Position numbers and translations under genes: made by a program. A stretch of 5,685 bases of DNA from Candidatus Gastranaerophilales bacterium (GTDB lineage: Bacteria; Cyanobacteriota; Vampirovibrionia; Gastranaerophilales; Gastranaerophilaceae). Within the stretch, counting starts at the first letter, position 1, and every line of letters begins with the position of its first letter. The notes under the pieces are model-generated. The model was not told the DNA's origin and ran no database searches. It saw nothing but the letters and a program-made list of their open reading frames with translations. Below, one piece after another: positions 1-5,097 of this stretch. The stretch covers positions 1 to 5,685 of the forward strand of contig CALUTA010000103.1 in assembly GCA_944323585.1 (NCBI GenBank). The letters run 5' to 3'.

Positions 1-58
1 GAGGCACTTTTGCGCTCAAGTCCATTCTAGGGCAAACATTTCTTCAAGTCAATATTAT

Positions 59-901
59 TTATTGATGATTTCGTCCGTCCATTATCCCTATTTTGGTGCT
101 TATGCCAAATAACACTCCTGCAATCAAATATGTCAGCCAGGCAAATCCGTAATTCCGTTTTAAGGGTTTTAAATTGATGCTGCTGTCCACTGTCTTTTTA
201 AATTTTCCTGCAGCTTTAATTCCGCGAATGGATGCAAGGCCTTCTTCCAATATCGTTGGCAAAAATGCGCCAAAACCTATTAAACCTGCGTATTTGTCTA
301 TAAATGTCTTTTCACCTGTGTCTTTTTTTAAAAAATGATTTATCAACAGTAATGCCGGCGGAAGATTGGCTATTTTTCCCCTCGATTTTTGCATAAAGCG
401 CATAAATTTCCCTTTATGCGCTGTTATAGCGTGTCCGAGTTCATGCAGAATTAGCGAGGGCTTGTTTTTCGGGGCCACTGCAAGTTTCAGACTGTCCGCA
501 TAAAAAGCGTTTTCTCCGTTTGCGACAGGAATAAGTTCATTTAATATGTTGCCTCCCCTTGAATATCTGGATGCGATTTTTTTGATATTTTGTTTGTTAA
601 TGAATTCAACTGCAATTTTACCTTTCAGGTCGTTATCGGCGAGCATACTGTTTGCAATTTGGTTTACGTTGGTTTCTGTTGTGAACTCTTTTCCCTGCAT
701 AAGTTTTTGTCCGCACCATTTGGAAGCTTTCTGCAAAAGACCAGCCATCGCCTGCAGTATTCCGAATGTCAAAATACTTTTTGTGTCATCAGAAAGTTCT
801 TCTCGCTGCGGCTCCATATAGGACACCGGGTATCGCTCGAAGCTGTTCATTAGATAATACCTGTTTTGCAGGTTCGGATTTGTTGTGATATTCATTGACA
901 T
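59..901 (-). CDS. Putative membrane-associated zinc metallopeptidase (HExxH), unassigned family
   Basis: I do not recognise a named family for this 280-aa protein. Residues 153-157 are HELGH, a canonical HExxH zinc-peptidase motif, preceded by a hydrophobic strand (LILHELGHAITAHKG). About 62 residues later, EEGLAS (219-224) lies in a predicted helix and could supply the third, glutamate, zinc ligand as in gluzincins; that is inference. Hydrophobic stretches near 43-55, 180-190, 204-217 and 251-268 suggest membrane association, with the proposed active site between the first and last. There is no classical N-terminal signal peptide: the first 40 residues are polar and Asn/Tyr-rich. The start gives MSMN; a second ATG two codons in (893-895) is equally possible, and neither has a clear Shine-Dalgarno. 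It lies 66 bp downstream of the rubredoxin gene on the same strand, so co-transcription is possible. The HExxH call is firm, the peptidase activity likely, and the substrate unknown. Confidence 0.72.
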   Translation of the reverse strand: MSMNITTNPNLQNRYYLMNSFERYPVSYMEPQREELSDDTKSILTFGILQAMAGLLQKASKWCGQKLMQGKEFTTETNVNQIANSMLADNDLKGKIAVEFINKQNIKKIASRYSRGGNILNELIPVANGENAFYADSLKLAVAPKNKPSLILHELGHAITAHKGKFMRFMQKSRGKIANLPPALLLINHFLKKDTGEKTFIDKYAGLIGFGAFLPTILEEGLASIRGIKAAGKFKKTVDSSINLKPLKRNYGFAWLTYLIAGVLFGISTKIGIMDGRNHQ

Positions 902-967
902 GGCACGCTTTTATAAAACATGTCAAGATTTTTTATTGCCTTTTGATGGATGAATTTTTACACTTGT

Positions 968-1099
968 TTAAACTTCTTCAAATTCAGACTTTTCAGCTCC
1001 GCATAGCGGGCAGGTCCAATCTTCCGGAAGTTCGCTGAATTTCTTGTCTTCTTTTTCTTCATCATATATGTAGCCGCATAATCTGCAAATATATTTCAT
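968..1099 (-). CDS. Rubredoxin, short-loop type (43 aa)
   Basis: This small gene encodes a complete rubredoxin, a one-iron electron carrier whose Fe is held by four cysteines in the cytoplasm. My reading of the minus strand gives MKYICRLCGYIYDEE at the N-terminus and EDWTCPLCGAEKSEFEEV at the C-terminus. The ligands are C5 and C8 (CxxCG) and C30 and C33 (CPLCG), and the family's conserved aromatic residues are present (Y3, Y10, W28, F40). Only 21 residues separate the two knuckles, against about 29 in the common 52-54 aa rubredoxins. This resembles the shortened Desulfovibrio desulfuricans type of about 45 aa. A strong Shine-Dalgarno lies 6 nt before the ATG. Rubredoxins typically serve rubrerythrin, superoxide reductase or flavodiiron proteins in oxygen defence of anaerobes; no such partner is in this window. 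It diverges from the thioesterase operon and precedes the metallopeptidase gene. Confidence 0.93.
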   Translation of the reverse strand: MKYICRLCGYIYDEEKEDKKFSELPEDWTCPLCGAEKSEFEEV

Positions 1100-1105
1100 T
1101 TTATT

Positions 1106-1114
1106 AACCTCCTT
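1106..1114 (-). promoter_or_regulatory. Shine-Dalgarno of the rubredoxin gene
   Basis: The minus strand reads AAGGAGGTT here, a near-perfect anti-16S match, 6 nt before the ATG at 1097-1099. It fixes the start of this short gene and supports its being real. Confidence 0.85.
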
Positions 1115-1132
1115 TTCTAATCATGTAATCTA

Positions 1133-1141
1133 TGGTATTAT
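1133..1141 (+). promoter_or_regulatory. Candidate extended -10 element for the thioesterase operon
   Basis: The plus strand reads TGGTATTAT: a TGn extension followed by a hexamer matching TATAAT at five of six positions. Counting from this -10, the transcript would begin at about 1148, which is the second in-frame ATG of the thioesterase. No convincing -35 is seen (TTTTCT at 1113-1118 is weak), which an extended -10 can partly offset. It overlaps the -10 candidate on the other strand. Confidence 0.3.
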
Positions 1142-1142
1142 A
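1137..1142 (-). promoter_or_regulatory. Candidate -10 element for the rubredoxin gene
   Basis: The minus strand reads a perfect TATAAT at this site. Initiation about 7 nt downstream, near 1130, would give a leader of about 31 nt that includes the Shine-Dalgarno. I see no good -35 at the expected distance (about 1160-1165). The motif is also common by chance in AT-rich DNA, so this is tentative. Confidence 0.35.
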
Positions 1143-1579
1143 TGTCTATGGGAACGATTAATTATTTAACACAAAAAGTCTATTATTCTGATACTGATGC
1201 TTACGGTGTTGTTTGGCACGGATCATATCTCAGATGGCTTGAAATGGGCAGGGTGCAGTGGTGCGAAATGACAGGGCATAACCTTGTTGATCTTGAAAAT
1301 CAGGATATTGTTCTGCCTGTTGTTAACCTAAATGTCCGTTACAAGTCTTCTGCAAGACTTAATGATAACCTGATTATTGAAACTTCTGTTACCAAATTCA
1401 ACGGCCTTTCGGTTACATTCCATCAGACTATTAAATCGGAAGAATCTTTGAAAACTTTTATTGAGGCTGAAGTGGAAGTTGTAGCGATAAGCAGGGCTTC
1501 CGGTAAATTGTTCAGGAGAATGCCGGATATTTTGTCTGAAGTGTTTAAGAAGGAGGTTGAATGTCTGCTTCCCGCTTAA
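1142..1579 (+). CDS. Acyl-CoA thioesterase, YbgC/FcbC (4-hydroxybenzoyl-CoA thioesterase) hotdog family
   Basis: This is a single-domain hotdog-fold thioesterase of 145 aa, the normal length for the YbgC/FcbC group, which hydrolyses acyl- or aroyl-CoA thioesters in the cytoplasm. The family signature is near the N-terminus: YYSDTDAYGVVWHGSYLRWL, residues 14-33. D19 matches the catalytic aspartate (Asp17 of Pseudomonas 4-hydroxybenzoyl-CoA thioesterase), and GVVWH followed by the SYLRWLEMGR helix is typical. The substrate cannot be told from sequence; relatives act on short-chain acyl-CoA, 4-hydroxybenzoyl-CoA or 1,4-dihydroxy-2-naphthoyl-CoA. No tol-pal genes are nearby, unlike the usual setting of E. 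coli ybgC. It is first in an operon, and its last 19 bp overlap the pseudouridine synthase gene. The start may be ATG 1142 or ATG 1148 (MGTINY); neither has a Shine-Dalgarno, which is odd in this window. Confidence 0.88.
   Translation: MSMGTINYLTQKVYYSDTDAYGVVWHGSYLRWLEMGRVQWCEMTGHNLVDLENQDIVLPVVNLNVRYKSSARLNDNLIIETSVTKFNGLSVTFHQTIKSEESLKTFIEAEVEVVAISRASGKLFRRMPDILSEVFKKEVECLLPA
1551..1556 (+). promoter_or_regulatory. Shine-Dalgarno of the pseudouridine synthase gene
   Basis: AGGAGG lies 4 nt before the ATG at 1561, inside the end of the thioesterase gene. It supports this start and independent ribosome loading despite the 19-bp gene overlap. Confidence 0.8.
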
Positions 1580-2295
1580 ACAAGTTTATTGCATCTTCAG
1601 GTCTCTGTTCACGCCGCAAGGCTGATGAACTTATCGAGAGCGGCGTTGTTTTTGTAAACGGCAAAAAGGTTACGGAGCTGGGATTTCTTGTGCAGGATAA
1701 AGACAAAGTTGTTGTTAATCAGCAGCTTATAAGACCGGTAAAACATGAATATTACCGTTTTTATAAACCTGCAGGTTACATAACAACTGCTGATGATGAA
1801 AAGGGACGAAAAACGATTTATGACATCTTGCCCGAAAATTTGAATCATTTAAAGCCTGTCGGCCGTCTGGATAAAGATTCTACAGGTCTTTTGATATTAA
1901 CAAACGATGGTGATTTGATAAATCAGCTTACACACCCTTCTATAAAAATTCCGAAAGTTTATCTTGTATCGGTTGACTCTGTTGTACATCCGCATGAGTT
2001 GGAGCAGATGGCTGCCGGAATAGAGATTGAGCCTGGTAAAAAGGCTTATGCGGATATAACTGTTCTCGAGGCGGATAAAAAACATACGTATATGCAAATT
2101 ACACTGTATCAGGGAATGAACAGGCAAATCAGAAAAATGTTTGAATATTTCGGGCATGAGGTTACAACATTAAAAAGAATACAACACGGAGTTATTACTC
2201 TTGAAGGCTTAAAGCGTGGAGAAGTTAAGGCGATTAAGCCGAAGCAGGTTAAAGAGTTGAAAAATTTTTTAAGTAAGGTGAATGCAAATGATTAA
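1561..2295 (+). CDS. rRNA pseudouridine synthase, RsuA/RluB family
   Basis: This enzyme converts specific uridines of ribosomal RNA to pseudouridine during ribosome assembly. The 244-aa protein has the two-domain layout of the RsuA/RluB/RluE/RluF family. An S4 RNA-binding domain covers about residues 4-50 (RLNKFIASSGLCSRRKADEL, then VFVNGKK). The catalytic domain follows, with the motif PVGRLDKDSTGLLILTNDG at 99-117; D104 in GRLD is the nucleophilic aspartate. The C-terminal family motif is GMNRQIRKMFEYFGHEVTTL, 185-204, and LKRGEVK (217-223) follows. The S4 domain and length fit RluB-type enzymes (23S rRNA) better than RluE, which lacks S4, but RsuA-type specificity for 16S rRNA cannot be excluded, so I give no symbol. 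It starts inside the thioesterase gene and its end overlaps coaE, so the three are probably translationally linked. Confidence 0.93.
   Translation: MSASRLNKFIASSGLCSRRKADELIESGVVFVNGKKVTELGFLVQDKDKVVVNQQLIRPVKHEYYRFYKPAGYITTADDEKGRKTIYDILPENLNHLKPVGRLDKDSTGLLILTNDGDLINQLTHPSIKIPKVYLVSVDSVVHPHELEQMAAGIEIEPGKKAYADITVLEADKKHTYMQITLYQGMNRQIRKMFEYFGHEVTTLKRIQHGVITLEGLKRGEVKAIKPKQVKELKNFLSKVNAND
2275..2280 (+). promoter_or_regulatory. coaE: Shine-Dalgarno that decides the coaE start
   Basis: AAGGTG lies 7 nt before the ATG at 2288 but only 1 nt before the ATG at 2282. The spacing favours 2288 as the initiation codon, giving the family-typical MIKVAITG start. Confidence 0.6.
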
Positions 2296-2938
2296 GGTCG
2301 CTATTACAGGCAATATTGCTGCAGGCAAGTCAACAGTAGAAAAAATATTAACATCCTGGGGCTATTCGGCTTTGAATACGGATGATGTAACTCATGATCT
2401 TCTGTCCGGCAAAAAAACTCTGCCGGAGTTTAAAGGTGGTGAATTCCTTGATATTAAGTCAGAAGTTATTAAAGCCTTCAAGGGATATGATATTTTAGAT
2501 AATAACGGAAACATTTCAAGACCAAAGCTTGGAAAAATTGTCTTTCATGATAAAAAAATGCTAAAAAAGCTGGAGGCTATCCTTCATCCGCTTGTAAGAC
2601 TTAAAATTTATGAATTCTTTGAAGAACACAAAGATGAAACGGTTGTGTTTGTTTCTGTCCCACAGCTTTATGAAGCTGAAATGCAATATATGTTTGATAA
2701 AGTAATTCTGGTTTTCTCCGAGGATAAGTATCGTTACAGACGTCTTCTTAAACGTGACGGTTATACTGAAGAATATGCTTCAACTCGAATAAGTGCGCAA
2801 ATGTCGCAGGTTGATAAACTGCTTTTGTGTGATGACTGTATTGAAAATGACGGAACAATAAGTGATTTAAAAGTGAGAATTACATATCTTTTGAGTGAAT
2901 ATAAGCGTCTGGATCCTAAACGGGGACGAATACTCTGA
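2288..2938 (+). CDS. coaE: Dephospho-CoA kinase
   Basis: CoaE phosphorylates the 3'-hydroxyl of the ribose in dephospho-CoA using ATP, the last step of coenzyme A synthesis, in the cytoplasm. From ATG 2288 the protein is 216 aa, normal for the family. A Walker A P-loop begins almost at the N-terminus (GNIAAGKST, 8-16). The substrate-binding segment is NTDDVTHDLL (30-39). LEAILHPLVR (95-104) and VSVPQLYEA (122-130) match the core, the latter equivalent to the usual VPLLFE. RLLKRDGYTEEYASTRISAQ (152-171) is the lid and adenine-binding region, and CIENDGT (184-190) matches the C-terminal INNxG-like motif. The usual DxD reads NTD, with Asn at the first position. A start at 2282 would add two residues but has poor ribosome-site spacing. 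The start overlaps the upstream gene by 8 bp, and the stop lies inside the convergent hydrolase gene. Confidence 0.93.
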   Translation: MIKVAITGNIAAGKSTVEKILTSWGYSALNTDDVTHDLLSGKKTLPEFKGGEFLDIKSEVIKAFKGYDILDNNGNISRPKLGKIVFHDKKMLKKLEAILHPLVRLKIYEFFEEHKDETVVFVSVPQLYEAEMQYMFDKVILVFSEDKYRYRRLLKRDGYTEEYASTRISAQMSQVDKLLLCDDCIENDGTISDLKVRITYLLSEYKRLDPKRGRIL

Positions 2939-3725
2939 CATTGTCTGATTTTTTGATATTATCATTGACAAAAAAGCTTATGGCATTTCCATTGCCGTCT
3001 GTTGTTTCTACATGTCCATATCGGCTGTCATAATTGCAATCTCCGGGAGCATAGCAGATTATGCATCCTGCCGGAAGCTTGTCTAAATCGTCTGATTTTA
3101 TTTTAACTTCTTTAAAGTTGCGGTTTTGACTTAAAATTGACGGCATTTGATAGGCATCGCCTGACTGATATGAGCCGAGTCCGGATTTTTCTATACCTGT
3201 TTTTACGGCTCTTGCACAGTATCCGTTCTGGGCATATTTTAGTCCATCTATTGTTTCTTCCGCTAATTTTTTGCCCTTTTCTTTATTGTAAATTTTTTCT
3301 ACTTCGGCAAGCGTCGTTGTTGTTTTGGGGGCAAAAGAATAATTTGATTTTGAAGAGGGGTTTCTTGTTTTTGCAAGAGTGGAAATATTAAAAGACGGCA
3401 GGTCAAACTTCATCGGCTGAATTACATAGTTAACCGGTGTAAAGCCGTTAAGAGGCACATCCATTATATTAAGGTTCATAAAATTGCTGCTGTCAAAGCG
3501 GGTGCCTGTTGTTTGCGGATAAAGTTCATTATAAATGTCTTCTTTGTATAGCGATTTTACATCAGGCCTCAAACCTGCAGGCTGAGGGGTGAAGAATGAA
3601 AATAATGAAATGTTTGGCAATTGCGGCATCCCAAAATTCATCGGCATAGAAAAAATCTGCGGCATCGCAAATCCGCCAAGGTTTAATCCGCAAAAGTTAT
3701 TAAAATGTAAAAATTCAAATGCCAA
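2916..3725 (-). CDS. Papain-fold (CHAP/NlpC-P60-like) hydrolase domain protein with unusual Met/Pro/Phe-rich N-terminus
   Basis: This 269-aa protein has two parts. Residues 1-135 are not recognisable: Met/Phe/Pro/Asn-rich, with repeated short MP units (MPQIF, MPMNF, MPQLP at 21-37), little charge and no classical signal peptide. Residues 155-269 look like a Cys-His papain-fold hydrolase: GYCARAVKTGIEKSG (168-182) resembles the catalytic-Cys helix of CHAP and related peptidoglycan amidases. A LPAGCIICYAPG strand (218-228) and YGHVE (236-240) follow, so the probable dyad is C170 and H238; FFVND (251-255) could give the third polar residue. Such domains usually cut peptide bonds in the cell wall or act as secreted toxins or autolysins, but this is family inference. 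The start is TTG (3723-3725), chosen because AAGGGGA lies 8 nt upstream; ATG 3663-3665 (residue 21) is the alternative, with a weaker site. It converges on and overlaps coaE. Confidence 0.65.
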   Translation of the reverse strand: MAFEFLHFNNFCGLNLGGFAMPQIFSMPMNFGMPQLPNISLFSFFTPQPAGLRPDVKSLYKEDIYNELYPQTTGTRFDSSNFMNLNIMDVPLNGFTPVNYVIQPMKFDLPSFNISTLAKTRNPSSKSNYSFAPKTTTTLAEVEKIYNKEKGKKLAEETIDGLKYAQNGYCARAVKTGIEKSGLGSYQSGDAYQMPSILSQNRNFKEVKIKSDDLDKLPAGCIICYAPGDCNYDSRYGHVETTDGNGNAISFFVNDNIKKSDNVRVFVPV

Positions 3726-3727
3726 AA

Positions 3728-3784
3728 CAATTGTCCCCTTAATTTCCTCTTATTTATATAAAGTATTTTTAAGGGGAAAAATTG
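3728..3784. repeat. Long inverted repeat between the DUF1015 and CHAP-like genes
   Basis: The left arm (3728-3742, CAATTGTCCCCTTAA) and right arm (3769-3784, TTAAGGGGAAAAATTG) form 14 base pairs. These are an 8-bp perfect core extended by one pair, a small internal bulge (one base opposite two), then five more pairs. The 26-nt loop is very AT-rich and contains TTTATATAAA. In a minus-strand transcript it would be a hairpin ending two bases before the TTG start, with the Shine-Dalgarno in the 3' arm. Only four U residues follow, so it is a poor intrinsic terminator. It could instead be a dyad operator around a promoter in the loop. Confidence 0.65.
3734..3740 (-). promoter_or_regulatory. Shine-Dalgarno of the CHAP-like gene, inside an inverted repeat
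   Basis: The minus strand reads AAGGGGA, 8 nt before the TTG start at 3723-3725. It supports the non-ATG start and lies wholly inside one arm of the inverted repeat at 3728-3784, so it could be masked when that folds. Confidence 0.55.
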
Positions 3785-3785
3785 C

Positions 3786-3803
3786 CTGAATTTTATCTGA
3801 ATT
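3786..3803. repeat. Short direct repeat, two copies of CTGAATT
   Basis: CTGAATT occurs at 3786-3792 and 3797-3803. The copies are 11 bp apart start to start, about one helical turn, directly beside the inverted repeat. The arrangement could bind a dimeric regulator, but a 7-bp repeat in AT-rich DNA can arise by chance. Confidence 0.3.
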
Positions 3804-3804
3804 G

Positions 3805-5082
3805 TTAATTTTGTAACGGATTTATAACAATACCAGACAGAAGTTTTGGATAAAAGTAAGTCGATTTTTGCGGCATTCTGTATCCTGCGCTTGAAATTCG
3901 CTTTATATCTTCGATTTTCGGGTATGCCATAATAAATGAGGCTTCGGCCCTGCCAAGATCAATCATATCAAAGGCTTCATTTTCGACTTTTATATATTTT
4001 ATGCCATCCTGTGCCATTTGTTCTTCTTCCGTAAAGCCGAGTTCTTTTGTTAGTATTACTTTATGAAGAACCGTCAGGTCAAGGGTTTTAAGTTCATCAG
4101 GCACGTTGTATTCGTCAAGGATTGAGTTTACATCTTCTCTGAGTGTCAGAAGATAGAATTTGTTGACGTTTTTCATATAAAGCCCCATTGTAATTTTGTC
4201 TTTGGATGATTTTTCAATAGCTTTTAGAAATTCTTGCTTTACTTCGGCTTTGTTTGCTCCTGTGAACGTGTAATCTTTGACATCAAAGTATTTTTTGACG
4301 GTTTCAAGCAAAACATACGGCTCAATCCACTTTGTGATAATTCTGTGCGTCGGATATATGAGCAAATCATCATCCATATTCGTAAAATAACTCATTACAT
4401 AATTGGCTTCACCTGCGTTTTCACCTAAGAAATTTCTGTAGTTTAACGCGGTTTCATACCTGTGGTGTCCGTCTGCTATCAGTAAAGTTTTATCTTTCAA
4501 GACTTTTTCAATTAAGGCAATTGTTTTTTCATCTGCGATTTTCCAAACAGTATTTCTGACTCCGTTGTCATCAAGCACGTCAATAAAAGGAGTGCCCGAA
4601 AGATCGACTGCTTTTTCAATCTGTTTTTCAGGATCGGAATAAACCATAAAAATCTGCGAAAAATTCGCTTTGCAGGCTTTTGTAAGCTTAAGCCTGTCTT
4701 CTTTTGGCCCGCTCATAGTAAATTCATGCGGAAGAATATTGCCGGTTGAAAAATCTTCGATTTTATTTCTTGCAATAAAACCTTTGCGGGTAATTTCTTT
4801 TCCGTTCAATTTGTATTTTTGCAACAGATAAAAGATAACCGGCTTGTCTGTTTTTATGAGAACTTTTTCGTCAATCCACTTGAGGAATGTTTCTGAGGCA
4901 TCTTTGTAAGGATCTTCCGCGTTTGAAAGAATAAGCCTTGTGATATTGTAGGGGCTTCTTTTATAAAGCTCATCACGGTATTTTTCGCTGATTACGTCGT
5001 ATGGCGGTGCGATAACATCTTTGATTTCCACCTTATCCTGATTGTAAACAAGCGCATTAATCGGTTTAATTTCTATTGCCAT
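3805..5082 (-). CDS. DUF1015 family protein
   Basis: This 425-aa protein is a full-length member of the DUF1015 family, widespread in bacteria and archaea. Diagnostic segments are the N-terminal IAPPYDVIS (24-32), the central HEFTMSGPKEDRLKL (119-133), the hallmark IADGHHRYETAL (202-213) and the C-terminal MPQKSTYFYPKLLSGI (403-418). The DGHHR segment, with its acidic and paired histidine residues, looks like a catalytic or metal site. No signal peptide or membrane segment is visible, so it is probably cytoplasmic. The biochemical role is not established by this sequence; I recall suggestions of a ParB/free-serine-kinase-like relationship for some members, but I am not certain of them. The start is supported by GAGGG at 5086-5090. 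It lies 15 bp downstream of the ABC exporter gene, so the two are probably one operon. Confidence 0.9.
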   Translation of the reverse strand: MAIEIKPINALVYNQDKVEIKDVIAPPYDVISEKYRDELYKRSPYNITRLILSNAEDPYKDASETFLKWIDEKVLIKTDKPVIFYLLQKYKLNGKEITRKGFIARNKIEDFSTGNILPHEFTMSGPKEDRLKLTKACKANFSQIFMVYSDPEKQIEKAVDLSGTPFIDVLDDNGVRNTVWKIADEKTIALIEKVLKDKTLLIADGHHRYETALNYRNFLGENAGEANYVMSYFTNMDDDLLIYPTHRIITKWIEPYVLLETVKKYFDVKDYTFTGANKAEVKQEFLKAIEKSSKDKITMGLYMKNVNKFYLLTLREDVNSILDEYNVPDELKTLDLTVLHKVILTKELGFTEEEQMAQDGIKYIKVENEAFDMIDLGRAEASFIMAYPKIEDIKRISSAGYRMPQKSTYFYPKLLSGIVINPLQN

Positions 5083-5097
5083 AATCCCTCTTTCTTT

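Noticed and set aside
1..58. Possible gene ends at the left edge: a minus-strand ATG at 23-25 opening MDLSAKVP off the edge, and a plus-strand frame 3-65 ending in TGA.
   Set aside because: Both are too short to judge, neither has a recognisable motif, and the minus start lacks a Shine-Dalgarno.
546..853. Plus-strand open frames of 87-91 aa opposite the metallopeptidase gene.
   Set aside because: They are antisense shadows with no family motif or ribosome site.
921..926. Perfect TTGACA (-35) on the minus strand upstream of the metallopeptidase gene.
   Set aside because: The expected -10 position (about 898-903) falls on the start codon and reads CCATGT; the nearby TTTATA is only about 4 bp away, too close.
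2942..2976. Imperfect hairpin TGTCTGAT / ATCAttGACA followed by a run of A after coaE, considered as a terminator.
   Set aside because: The tract after the stem is A, not T, on the plus strand, and no U-run follows it on the minus strand; it also lies inside the convergent coding region.
3728..3784. Reading the inverted repeat as an intrinsic terminator of the DUF1015 gene.
   Set aside because: The loop is 26 nt and only four U residues follow the stem, immediately before the next start codon.
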